The notes under the pieces were generated by a model that did not search any database, was not told where the DNA came from, and saw only the letters and a list, made by a program, of their open reading frames with translations. 15,188 nucleotides of DNA from contig JAIHZV010000005.1 in the NCBI GenBank assembly GCA_022718015.1, forward strand, positions 1 to 15,188. Reading direction: 5' to 3'. The position numbers and the translations under genes are program-made. The first letter of the stretch is position 1; each line of letters opens with the position of its first letter. Below are positions 1 to 7,176 of the stretch, in pieces. The stretch comes from Phascolarctobacterium sp. (GTDB taxonomy: Bacteria > Bacillota > Negativicutes > Acidaminococcales > Acidaminococcaceae).

Positions 1-1707
1 GTTAGCTTCCATGAAGTCCAGGAATTCTTTTTCGCAGCGAGTTACTTCTTTAACTGCTACGTCATCCAGATAGCCTTTAGTACCAAGGTAAATAGCCATA
101 ACCTGTTTTTCAACAGACAGCGGGCTGTATTGGCCTTGTTTCAGAACCTCGGTCAGACGTTGACCACGGTCCAGCTGAGCTTTGGTAGCTTTATCCAGGT
201 CAGAAGCAAACTGAGCAAATGCTGCCAGTTCGCGGAACTGTGCCAGATCCAGACGTAAGGTACCTGCAACTTGTTTCATAGCTTTGATCTGAGCAGCACC
301 ACCTACACGGGATACAGACAGACCGGAGTTGATAGCCGGACGGATACCAGAGTAGAACAGCTCGGATTCAAGGAAGATCTGACCGTCGGTAATGGAAATT
401 ACGTTGGTCGGAATGAAACCGCCTACGTCGCCTGCCAGGGTTTCGATGATCGGCAGTGCGGTGATGGAACCGCCCTTCAGTTCATCGTTCAGCTTAGCAG
501 CACGTTCGAGCAGACGAGAGTGCAAATAGAATACGTCGCCAGGGTATGCTTCACGTCCTGGAGGACGGCGCAACAGCAGGGACATTGCACGGTATGCAAC
601 AGCGTGTTTAGACAGGTCGTCGTATACGCACAGAACGTCTTTGCCCTGATCCATGAAGTATTCAGCCATGGTTACGCCAGAGTACGGAGCCAGGTATTGC
701 AGCGGAGCGGAGTCAGCAGCAGTAGCAGCAACGATGATGGTGTATTCCATAGCGCCGTGTTGTTCAAGAGTACGAACAATACGAGCAATGTTAGAAGCCT
801 TTTGGCCGATAGCTACATAAATGCAGATAACGCCCAGGCCTTTTTGGTTGATAATGGTGTCGATTGCAACTGCAGTCTTACCGGTACCACGGTCGCCGAT
901 GATAAGTTCGCGCTGACCACGTCCGATAGGAACAAGTGCGTCGATACATTTAATACCAGTTTGCAGCGGGGTATCAACGGATTTACGATCTGCGATACCA
1001 TGTGCAGGAGATTCAACCGGACGACGAGCAGCAGCAGCGATTTCGCCTTTGCCGTCGATCGGGTCACCGATAGCGCTAACTACACGGCCCAGCAGGTTTT
1101 CACCAACAGGAACCTCCATGATGCGGCCGGTACGACGAACTACGTCGCCTTCTTTAATCTTTGTCTCGCCGCCCATCAGTACGATACCAACGCTGTCCGG
1201 GTTCAGGTTCAGAACCATGCCGGATACGTTGTGAGGCAGTTCAACTAATTCGCCAGCCATAGCGTTTTTCATACCGATAACGGTTGCGATGCCGTCACCG
1301 ATTTTTTCTACGATACCAACTTCTTCCAGATCAGCATCCACATTGTAATTCTCCAGCTTGTTGCTGAGAGCATCACCCAGGGCTTCCGGTTTGGTGTACT
1401 CGTGAACGTCGATGCCGTTCAGAGCAACTTCCATTTTCTTCAGCTTGCGCAGTGCGGAAGCGTCGAATACCTTATCGCCAACTTGTACGATGATGCCGCC
1501 GAGGATAGACGGGTCAACTTTCTTGTTTAAGAAAATTTCGCGGCCCAGTTTCTCGGTCAGGATTACAGAAATGGATTGATACTCGTCAGCCGACAATTTC
1601 TTGGCGGTAGTAACGTTTACGTCTAACAGCTCTTTAATGGAGCCCAGATCGATTTTGAAGTCGGACAATTGTTGCTTAATTAAAGCAATATTTTCTTCTG
1701 TCTTCAT
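1..1707 (-). CDS. atpA: F-type ATP synthase: delta C-terminal domain fused in frame to subunit alpha (3' end outside window)
   Basis: One uninterrupted frame of 569 codons was checked codon by codon from the ATG at 1707 to about position 1201 and again at the left edge. Residues about 30-95 match the C-terminal domain of subunit delta (VTTAKKLS near 32-39, DPSILGGIIVQVGDKVFD at 65-82). From about residue 105 it is subunit alpha: an N-terminal helix (KPEALGDALSNKLENY), the crown region, Walker A GDRGTGKT at 271-278 (positions 874-897), and a C-terminal part ending in the window at LDFMEAN. About 30-40 residues are missing at the edge. The Walker A lies about 100 residues later than in ordinary alpha, which agrees with the extension. 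Subunit alpha forms the F1 alpha3beta3 head; delta normally links F1 to the b stalk. The delta N-terminal domain is absent. GGAGGTGAT precedes the ATG at good spacing, so the start is secure. The gene is last in the visible atp operon, 91 bases after atpF. Confidence 0.93.
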   Translation of the reverse strand, partial: MKTEENIALIKQQLSDFKIDLGSIKELLDVNVTTAKKLSADEYQSISVILTEKLGREIFLNKKVDPSILGGIIVQVGDKVFDASALRKLKKMEVALNGIDVHEYTKPEALGDALSNKLENYNVDADLEEVGIVEKIGDGIATVIGMKNAMAGELVELPHNVSGMVLNLNPDSVGIVLMGGETKIKEGDVVRRTGRIMEVPVGENLLGRVVSAIGDPIDGKGEIAAAARRPVESPAHGIADRKSVDTPLQTGIKCIDALVPIGRGQRELIIGDRGTGKTAVAIDTIINQKGLGVICIYVAIGQKASNIARIVRTLEQHGAMEYTIIVAATAADSAPLQYLAPYSGVTMAEYFMDQGKDVLCVYDDLSKHAVAYRAMSLLLRRPPGREAYPGDVFYLHSRLLERAAKLNDELKGGSITALPIIETLAGDVGGFIPTNVISITDGQIFLESELFYSGIRPAINSGLSVSRVGGAAQIKAMKQVAGTLRLDLAQFRELAAFAQFASDLDKATKAQLDRGQRLTEVLKQGQYSPLSVEKQVMAIYLGTKGYLDDVAVKEVTRCEKEFLDFMEAN

Positions 1708-1798
1708 ATTGTACCAATCACCTCCGAATACCGGGTTTCTGCCTGCTGTTTCGCATTTTCAGCGGCATAAGTCCGGCCTAATAGGGAAAGCAGCAAAA

Positions 1799-2278
1799 TT
1801 ATTTCATGATAGAATCAACGATTTTGCTAGCCATTTTTTTGTCTTCTTCAGAACCTAACTTTTGTTCTACGATCTTGCTAGCAGCAATCATGGACAGATT
1901 GATAACTTGGGCACGAACTTCGTCCATAGCTTTCTTTTGTTCCAGTGCGATTGCTTCTTTAGCGGTTGCAATAACCTGATCTTGTTCAGCTTTAGTGTCA
2001 GCCATGATTTTGTCATGAGCAGCCTGAGCAGTTTTGCGGGCAGCGTCAACAATAGCTTGAGCTTCTTGTTTAGCTTCAGCCAGCTTTGCAGCATATTCAG
2101 CTTTAACTGCTTCAGCGTCAGTTTTAGCCTTTTCTGCAGCTTCCAGATCGCTTGCAATTTTGTTCTTACGCTCTTCCATAATGTTGCATACGGGTTTGTA
2201 AGCGAATTTTGCAAGAACGAAAACTAAAACCAAAAAGTTCAGGATCTGCGCGATAAGTGTTGCATTGAAGTTAACCAA
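1799..2278 (-). CDS. atpF: ATP synthase F0 subunit b
   Basis: This 159-residue protein has the normal length for subunit b. It has one N-terminal membrane helix (about residues 5-27, starting NFNATLIAQILNFLVLVFVL) and then a long, charged, Ala/Lys/Glu-rich coiled coil. It is the peripheral stalk that holds F1 against rotation and binds the delta C-terminal domain, which in this operon is attached to alpha. The start appears to be TTG at 2276-2278, with AAGGAG about 10 bases upstream. This choice keeps the conserved N-terminus, and no ATG or GTG lies suitably near. A TTG start may lower b synthesis relative to the abundant c subunit, but that is inference. The gene lies between atpE and the atpHA fusion. 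Confidence 0.93.
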   Translation of the reverse strand: MVNFNATLIAQILNFLVLVFVLAKFAYKPVCNIMEERKNKIASDLEAAEKAKTDAEAVKAEYAAKLAEAKQEAQAIVDAARKTAQAAHDKIMADTKAEQDQVIATAKEAIALEQKKAMDEVRAQVINLSMIAASKIVEQKLGSEEDKKMASKIVDSIMK

Positions 2279-2318
2279 TTATAGCACGCTCCTTTTTGTA
2301 ATATCTTGCAAAATTAAA

Positions 2319-2573
2319 TTATTTAATGAACGGGTTAGCGAATACCAGAACGATAGCGATTACATAGCACAGAATAGGCATGGATTCAATCAAGCCTACG
2401 CAAACCAGCATGTTGGTGAAGATTTTACCAGCTTCTTCCGGTTGACGAGCCATGGATTCAATAGATTTGCCGCACATGTTGCCGTTACCGATACCAGCGC
2501 CAGCAGCAGCACCCAAGCAAACAAGGCCTGCACCAATTACAGATGCAGCAGTAATGATTGCATTTTCAGACAT
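2319..2573 (-). CDS. atpE: ATP synthase F0 subunit c (rotor ring)
   Basis: An 84-residue hairpin of two membrane helices joined by the polar loop ARQPE (42-46). The ion-binding carboxylate is Glu63 in helix 2 (LIESMP). Aligned by eye with the sodium-binding c subunit of Ilyobacter tartaricus, Glu65-Ser66 correspond to Glu63-Ser64 here, but Gln32 is replaced by Asn30 and Thr67 by Met65, so the sodium motif is only partial. I chose the ATG at 2573 (MSENAII). An ATG three codons upstream at 2582 overlaps the AAAGGA Shine-Dalgarno sequence, which is correctly spaced for the second ATG. The c ring is in the membrane and couples ion flow to rotation. Neighbours are atpB upstream and atpF downstream. 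Confidence 0.95.
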   Translation of the reverse strand: MSENAIITAASVIGAGLVCLGAAAGAGIGNGNMCGKSIESMARQPEEAGKIFTNMLVCVGLIESMPILCYVIAIVLVFANPFIK

Positions 2574-2621
2574 TTGTTTCATCCTTTCGAAATTGTGATT
2601 TTAAATTTTTTGCTAAAAAGC

Positions 2622-3338
2622 TTAGTGTTCGTCGTGGCTAGCAAATGCCAGTGCATAGCTGCCCAAAGACAAAATGGTAAAGATAAAAGCCTGAACGAAG
2701 CCAATGAACAGGGAGAACATTACCCACAGTTCAGGAACTACCCACGGAGCCAGCTGATACAGTACGATCAGCAGGATTTCGCCTGCCAGGATGTTACCAA
2801 AGAGACGAAGAGCCATGGTCAGCGGTTTAGTCACTGCATCCAAAAGATGCAACGGCAGGAATGCCGGACTAGGGCTGATGAAATGTTTAAAGTGGCCGAT
2901 ACCTTGTTTCGCCACACCAACGCAATACGCGCTAAACGCAATTAGCAAAGAAAGCGCAAAGCAGGTATTAATGTCATTGGTAGGTGAAGTCCAGTGAACG
3001 CCAATCTGCGGAAGCAAAATGCCCAGTTCGTTTGCTACCAGGATAAACATGAACAGGGTAACAATGAACGGTGCCATAAATTTACGGCCTTTGGATCCCA
3101 GGTTGTCTTCCATCAGACCATTTAAGAAATCAAGAATGATTTCCATTGCATTCTGCAGTCCGGAAGGAACCATTTTCGGGTTCTTACAAACCAGAAGGAA
3201 CAGTACGAAGACGATTGCCATGGTTACCCAGGTCATGTACATGGTTTGCATGTTGACCTCACCTAAAAAGGTAGATTGGGTAAGGTAATGGATAATCTCT
3301 CCGGATTTTTCTGCGCCTTCAGCTGCTGCATTTCCCAT
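2622..3338 (-). CDS. atpB: ATP synthase F0 subunit a
   Basis: A 238-residue polytopic membrane protein forming the ion channel against the c ring. The key motif is MALRLFGNILAGE, whose Arg178 corresponds to the essential stator arginine (Arg210 of E. coli). The segment TILSLGSYALAFASHDEH ends the protein, as in firmicute homologues. The N-terminal stretch ending near residue 35 is expected outside the first helix. The start ATG at 3338 has AAGGAG about 9 bases upstream. It lies between the atpI-like gene (18-base gap) and atpE (48 bases before its chosen start). Length is typical and nothing looks broken. Confidence 0.95.
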   Translation of the reverse strand: MGNAAAEGAEKSGEIIHYLTQSTFLGEVNMQTMYMTWVTMAIVFVLFLLVCKNPKMVPSGLQNAMEIILDFLNGLMEDNLGSKGRKFMAPFIVTLFMFILVANELGILLPQIGVHWTSPTNDINTCFALSLLIAFSAYCVGVAKQGIGHFKHFISPSPAFLPLHLLDAVTKPLTMALRLFGNILAGEILLIVLYQLAPWVVPELWVMFSLFIGFVQAFIFTILSLGSYALAFASHDEH

Positions 3339-3356
3339 TTTTACACACTCCTTTCT

Positions 3357-3764
3357 TCACGCCCTCTCATTTTGATGTTGGTACGCGATAAATAATAGAT
3401 TTAAGATAAAGAATATATGTATCAGAAGAAACCCGCCAAATGCACCATGCACAGCAAGCTTCATCTTTAACATCGTAATAATAAACGTGGCCGCGGCTGC
3501 CAGGCGAGCCCAGCGGAAACGCTTCATGATTTTTAGTCCCTGCTTCGGCACCTCCACATACGGAAGGGATTTCTTGATGCCTAAAAACAGAATGGACAAA
3601 TCTATCGTGCCTGCCAGCACACCGCAAAGCACGCCGTGGGCAAAGGCACTACGCTGCCATAACCAAAGCGGCACAGCTATCAGCAGCGCACACATACAGA
3701 TGCGTGCGACAAAAGCGTTAGCGCCGTTTTTCGCTATGGGCGTCAAATCGAAGTTACTTTTCAT
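3357..3764 (-). CDS. AtpI-like ATP synthase accessory membrane protein (ATP-synt_I type)
   Basis: A 135-residue protein with about four hydrophobic segments (roughly residues 19-36, 41-62, 86-100 and 106-128). Its position directly before atpB and this topology fit the ATP synthase subunit I family. Family members are assembly factors thought to help form the c ring, or to handle Mg2+ or other divalent ions; they are not part of the catalytic machine. The start overlaps the end of the preceding atpZ-like gene by 11 bases (3754-3764). The AAAGG there sits directly against the ATG, which suggests translational coupling to the upstream gene instead of independent initiation. Sequence conservation in this family is low, so the call rests mainly on size, topology and location. 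Confidence 0.8.
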   Translation of the reverse strand: MKSNFDLTPIAKNGANAFVARICMCALLIAVPLWLWQRSAFAHGVLCGVLAGTIDLSILFLGIKKSLPYVEVPKQGLKIMKRFRWARLAAAATFIITMLKMKLAVHGAFGGFLLIHIFFILNLLFIAYQHQNERA

Positions 3765-4020
3765 CCTTTTTGTGTTCAGTGTCCCGAGAAAGGACGCTCC
3801 TCTGAATCAGATTATAGTAGGTCATAACAAGTGAAACTATCGCCAGACCGATACAGATGCCGCGCATCGTGTGGTCGCCTGTCTCAAAATGACGGTCGAG
3901 CCAGTCACCGCCAAAATAGGCCAGCAGAAAATCAATAACGGCCATAAACGCCAGAGAGGATACGGTAGCCAAAGCTTCCAGCATCCGCATATGCTCCTTA
4001 TCGGGTGTTTTGTTCGTCAT
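3754..4020 (-). CDS. atpZ: AtpZ-like F0F1-ATPase accessory protein
   Basis: A small 88-residue protein with two hydrophobic helices (about residues 18-36 and 51-68) separated by a short polar loop (GGDWLDRHFETGDH), and a charged C-terminal tail. This matches the AtpZ / putative F0F1-ATPase subunit family (formerly called a Ca2+/Mg2+ transporter), usually found first in firmicute atp operons next to AtpI. GGTGAG lies about 10 bases upstream of the ATG. Being the first gene behind a promoter at 4071-4099 makes it the operon leader. Its 3' end overlaps the AtpI-like gene. The motif GGDWLDRHF in the loop is typical of the family as I remember it. Confidence 0.82.
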   Translation of the reverse strand: MTNKTPDKEHMRMLEALATVSSLAFMAVIDFLLAYFGGDWLDRHFETGDHTMRGICIGLAIVSLVMTYYNLIQRSVLSRDTEHKKDEK

Positions 4021-4070
4021 GATTTCTCACCGTAGCTCTAATTCACAAATTCAACAAATTTACTCTTTTA

Positions 4071-4099
4071 ATTTTAATATTTTTCACAGTTTTTGTCTA
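4071..4099 (-). promoter_or_regulatory. Candidate sigma-A promoter of the atp operon
   Basis: On the minus strand, TAGACA (4099-4094) and TAAAAT (4076-4071) are separated by 17 bases, about 50 bases before the atpZ-like start. The first three bases of the -35 are the TAG stop codon of wecB. No terminator-like hairpin lies between wecB and this point, so read-through from wecB would add to transcription from here. Confidence 0.6.
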
Positions 4100-5257
4100 T
4101 GCCTTAGACGCAAATTCCGGTAAATTTTCTACGTCAAAGCCATTTTTTCTTAAAATCGCATGGATAATACGCTCGCAGGCCTTACCGTCACCATAAGGAT
4201 TAGCAGCCTCCGCCATCGAGCGGTAATGATCCGCATCATCTAAGAGCAGATTTGTTTCGCGCAGAACATCGTCATAAGCAGTGCCGACGAGCTTAACCGT
4301 GCCGGCTTCAACCGCCTCCGGACGCTCGGTCGTATCACGCAGGACGAGTACCGGCTTGCCTAAAGCAGGAGCCTCCTCCTGAATGCCGCCGCTGTCGGTC
4401 AGCACAATATCCACCTTCGCCATCAGATTGGCAAACGGCTCGTATTCCATAGGCTCAATCAGGTGTACTCTGTCGAGATGGCCAAGCTCCTGCTTAACAA
4501 TCTCGCGCACCTTCGGATTTTTATGTACAGGGAAGATTGCTTCCACATCTTCATGAGTTTCCAGCACGCTCTTCAGCGCACGATAAACATGACGCATAGG
4601 CTCGCCCAAGTTTTCGCGACGGTGCGTCGTCATGAGAATCAGACGATGGCCGCTGGCAAAAACCTTATTGAACTCTTCATCCTCAAAGCGGTAATCATTC
4701 TTCACAGTGGTCTGCAAAGCGTCGATAACAGTGTTGCCTGTCACAAGGATATGCGCAGGATCAACATTCTCCTTCAGCAGGTTGCCCTTGCTGGTAGAGG
4801 TCGGCGCAAAATGCATATCTGCGATGGCACCAGTCAGCTTGCGGTTCATTTCCTCCGGATATGGAGAATATTTATTGCCGGTACGCAGACCAGCCTCCAC
4901 ATGGCCTACAGGAATCTGTGCATAGAAGGCTGCTAGAGCGCCTGCAAAGGTCGTCGTGGTGTCACCATGTACAAGCACCATATCAGGCTTAGCCTCTTCC
5001 ATAACAGGCTTCAGGCCCATCAGCGCACGTGTAGTCACATCGTACAGCGTCTGACCGGAGGTCATAATGTTCAAATCATAATCAGGCTTGATGCCGAAAA
5101 GGTCGAGCACCTGATCCAGCATTTCACGATGCTGTGCAGTAACAGCAACAATCGGCTGGATATATTCAGGATACTTGCGCATTGCCAGCACCAAAGGACA
5201 CATTTTAATAGCTTCCGGACGAGTGCCGAAAACAGTCATTAATTTTATCTTCTCCAC
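4097..5257 (-). CDS. wecB: UDP-N-acetylglucosamine 2-epimerase (non-hydrolysing)
   Basis: This 386-residue cytoplasmic enzyme interconverts UDP-GlcNAc and UDP-ManNAc for surface polysaccharide synthesis. Visible family motifs are GTRPEAIKM (11-19), VHGDTTT with Asp99, VEAGLRTG with Glu121, YPEEMNR (133-139), THRREN with His212, and DSGGIQEEAPALGKP (288-302) for nucleotide-sugar binding. The catalytic residues known from the E. coli enzyme (Asp95, Glu117, Glu131, His213) therefore all have counterparts. Length is typical. The start is GTG at 5257: a strong GGAGG lies 7 bases upstream, whereas the next in-frame ATG (5239) is too far from it. It follows the wecA/tagO-like gene by 15 bases and its Shine-Dalgarno region abuts that gene's stop, so the two form one transcription unit. 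Confidence 0.95.
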   Translation of the reverse strand: MEKIKLMTVFGTRPEAIKMCPLVLAMRKYPEYIQPIVAVTAQHREMLDQVLDLFGIKPDYDLNIMTSGQTLYDVTTRALMGLKPVMEEAKPDMVLVHGDTTTTFAGALAAFYAQIPVGHVEAGLRTGNKYSPYPEEMNRKLTGAIADMHFAPTSTSKGNLLKENVDPAHILVTGNTVIDALQTTVKNDYRFEDEEFNKVFASGHRLILMTTHRRENLGEPMRHVYRALKSVLETHEDVEAIFPVHKNPKVREIVKQELGHLDRVHLIEPMEYEPFANLMAKVDIVLTDSGGIQEEAPALGKPVLVLRDTTERPEAVEAGTVKLVGTAYDDVLRETNLLLDDADHYRSMAEAANPYGDGKACERIIHAILRKNGFDVENLPEFASKA

Positions 5258-5272
5258 GGTTCTTCCTCCCCC

Positions 5273-6292
5273 TTATCTGTCGTTCAGAATACCGATTTTT
5301 TTAGCACCAACAGCAACTGCTGTAATAATCACGGCAATAATCAGCGCTGCATAGAAGCCGTCGAATTCAGCCCACAGCACCGCAGCAATACCCAAAATAG
5401 CAGTAATGCCATACATCAGCAGTACAGCCTGCTTCTGGTTCATACCCATCGCCAGCAGACGGTGATGCAAATGACCTTTATCCGGCTGGAAAATTGGACG
5501 GCCATTGCTGTAGCGGCGCATAATAGCAAATGCCGTGTCCATAATAGGCAGGCCTAGTGCAATTGCCGGCACAATCAAGGCTACTGTCGCAGCCGTCTTT
5601 ACGGCACCGTAAACAGAAATTGCCGCTAATGTATAACCAATAAACATACTGCCCGTATCGCCCATGAAAATGGACGCAGGGTTGAAGTTGTAACGCAGAA
5701 AGCCGATAATGCCGCCAGCCAGCGCCGCCGTCATCACCGCTATATGATAATAGCCCATCTGTACGGCCACAAGAATAACCGTAATCGAAGCGATGGCGCT
5801 TACGCCTGCCGCCAGACCGTCCAGGCCGTCAATCAGGTTTACAACGTTCGTAAAGCTGATAACCCAGAACACTGTCAGGATAGCAGACAATATCCATTCA
5901 TTCAGATAGAAATAGCCGCCAAAGGGGTTGTTGAGCCATTCAATACGTATATCGAAGGCCACCAGCACGCAGGCAGCAAAAATCTGCCCCAGCAGCTTCA
6001 CCTTCGCTGGCAGCTGATACTTGTCATCCAGTACGCCCACGATGACAATCACGCTACCGCCAACAAGGATACCGACGATATCCTTCGTCAGCTCCAGACT
6101 CGCAACTGCGGCAATCATAAAGGCAATATAAATAGCCAGACCGCCAAGGCGTGGCATTATCTTTTTATGCACCTTGCGGTTATCGGGCTTATCAATCGCG
6201 CCGATTATAAAGGCTAATTTTTTGATATAGGGGGTCAGAATGTAGCTTACCAAGGCGGCAAGCAGAAAAGGGAAACCGTAAGCACTTAACAT
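5273..6292 (-). CDS. tagO: Undecaprenyl-phosphate GlcNAc-1-phosphate transferase (WecA/TagO/Rfe type)
   Basis: A 339-residue polytopic membrane protein of the MraY/WecA family, which transfers a sugar-1-phosphate (usually GlcNAc-1-P) to undecaprenyl phosphate and so begins a surface glycan. Family motifs are visible: PRLGG (47-51), DDKYQLPAK with the Asp pair at 89-90, NVVNLIDGLDGLAAG (149-163), FMGDTGSMFIGY (209-220) and the HLHHRLL loop (274-280). The last motif marks the WecA/TagO branch, not MraY. GGAG lies upstream of ATG 6292. The next gene, wecB, makes UDP-ManNAc, suggesting that the polymer contains ManNAc after the priming GlcNAc; this could be an O-antigen, common-antigen-like or wall glycan. 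The sugar specificity is inferred from family and context. Confidence 0.92.
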   Translation of the reverse strand: MLSAYGFPFLLAALVSYILTPYIKKLAFIIGAIDKPDNRKVHKKIMPRLGGLAIYIAFMIAAVASLELTKDIVGILVGGSVIVIVGVLDDKYQLPAKVKLLGQIFAACVLVAFDIRIEWLNNPFGGYFYLNEWILSAILTVFWVISFTNVVNLIDGLDGLAAGVSAIASITVILVAVQMGYYHIAVMTAALAGGIIGFLRYNFNPASIFMGDTGSMFIGYTLAAISVYGAVKTAATVALIVPAIALGLPIMDTAFAIMRRYSNGRPIFQPDKGHLHHRLLAMGMNQKQAVLLMYGITAILGIAAVLWAEFDGFYAALIIAVIITAVAVGAKKIGILNDR

Positions 6293-6358
6293 TTATTTTT
6301 TCTCCACTCAAAGTAAACACGAAAACACAAACAGCGAATTTCTCGCTTGTCCTTATAT

Positions 6359-6386
6359 AGTATAACATTTTTGACACTTACGTCAA
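6359..6386 (-). promoter_or_regulatory. Promoter P1 of tagO-wecB
   Basis: On the minus strand, TTGACG (6386-6381) and TATACT (6364-6359) are 16 bases apart, and TGT directly precedes the -10, giving an extended -10 element. It lies about 65 bases upstream of the tagO start. Confidence 0.7.
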
Positions 6387-6453
6387 TTACTTTTGTTACA
6401 AAAACTGCTTACGCACTCATTTTTCTGCAAAAATATCGTCCTTATGCCTGTTT

Positions 6454-6501
6454 ATTATAACATTGATTCTTATATGCTGATATAGAAATTGAGCATATAA
6501 G
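6454..6501 (-). promoter_or_regulatory. Possible second tagO promoter (P2) with an upstream palindrome
   Basis: On the minus strand a perfect TATAAT (6459-6454) is preceded by TGT (extended -10), but no good -35 is visible. A perfect 10-bp inverted repeat, CTTATATGCT (6469-6478) / AGCATATAAG (6492-6501) with a 13-base loop, covers the place where the -35 would lie. It may be an operator or a weak AT-rich hairpin. No open frame of note lies in the 286 bases between tagO and the rubrerythrin. Confidence 0.4.
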
Positions 6502-6520
6502 TTATGCTTAAGAGTTTTTT

Positions 6521-6564
6521 AGCCAAAAAGCGTCCTGCCATCTTCACAAGACAGCAGGACGCTT
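6521..6564 (-). terminator. Intrinsic terminator of the rubrerythrin gene
   Basis: A perfect 11-bp stem (6528-6538 with 6554-6564) and a 15-base loop are followed on the minus strand by a run of five T (stem overlapping). It begins about 15 bases after the rubrerythrin stop, so this gene is probably monocistronic. Confidence 0.85.
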
Positions 6565-6578
6565 AATTTCATGCTCTA

Positions 6579-7118
6579 TTAATAGTTTTCAGCGTGTACT
6601 TCAAAATAGCTTTGCGGATGAGCGCAAACGGGGCATACCTTCGGTGCAGAGGTGCCTACTACGATATGACCGCAGTTGCGGCATTCCCAAACCTTAACCT
6701 CGCTCTTTTCGAAAACAGCAGCAGTCTCCACATTTTTCAGCAGAGCTCTGTAACGCTCCTCATGATGCTTTTCGATTTCACCAACCATACGGAATTTGGC
6801 AGCCAACTCCTTGAAGCCTTCAGCCTCAGCAGTTTTAGCAAAGCCCTCGTACATATCAGTCCATTCATAGTTTTCGCCGTCGGCCGCAGCTGCAAGATTT
6901 TGTGCAGTATTGCCAATGCCCTCCAGCTCCTTGAACCACATTTTAGCGTGCTCTTTTTCGTTATCGGCAGTTTTTTGGAACAGAGCGCTGATTTGCTCGT
7001 AGCCTTCTTTTTTTGCTACGCTTGCAAAATAAGTATATTTGTTACGTGCCTGAGATTCACCTGCGAATGCAGCTTCCAGATTTTTTTCAGTTTGTGTACC
7101 AGCATATTTGTTTGCCAT
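6579..7118 (-). CDS. rbr: Rubrerythrin (diiron peroxidase, rubredoxin domain at the C-terminus)
   Basis: A 179-residue cytoplasmic protein of classical rubrerythrin architecture. Residues about 1-135 form a ferritin-like four-helix domain with iron ligands in GESQARNK (Glu21), NEKEH (Glu54, His57), EAEGF (about 98-102) and EIEKHHE (114-120). Residues about 143-179 form a rubredoxin-like site with Cys146-x2-Cys149 and Cys162-x2-Cys165. Rubrerythrins reduce hydrogen peroxide to water in anaerobes, with electrons passing through the rubredoxin centre. A strong AAAGGAGG lies 7 bases before ATG 7118. It has its own promoter and terminator and carries a palindrome upstream of the -35 resembling a PerR/Fur site, consistent with peroxide- or iron-responsive control. 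A second, reverse-order rubrerythrin lies at 10901. Confidence 0.96.
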   Translation of the reverse strand: MANKYAGTQTEKNLEAAFAGESQARNKYTYFASVAKKEGYEQISALFQKTADNEKEHAKMWFKELEGIGNTAQNLAAAADGENYEWTDMYEGFAKTAEAEGFKELAAKFRMVGEIEKHHEERYRALLKNVETAAVFEKSEVKVWECRNCGHIVVGTSAPKVCPVCAHPQSYFEVHAENY

Positions 7119-7176
7119 GTTATTGCCTCCTTTATCCAGCCCAGCAGCTTATGCCAAAGCCTACAACAACCATATA

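Noticed and set aside
271..1248. Long plus-strand open frame of 325 codons
   Set aside because: It lies opposite the atpA coding frame, whose product shows clear family motifs. The plus-strand product is low-complexity (Ser, Thr, Val, Gln rich) with no recognisable domain, and is a shadow of codon bias.
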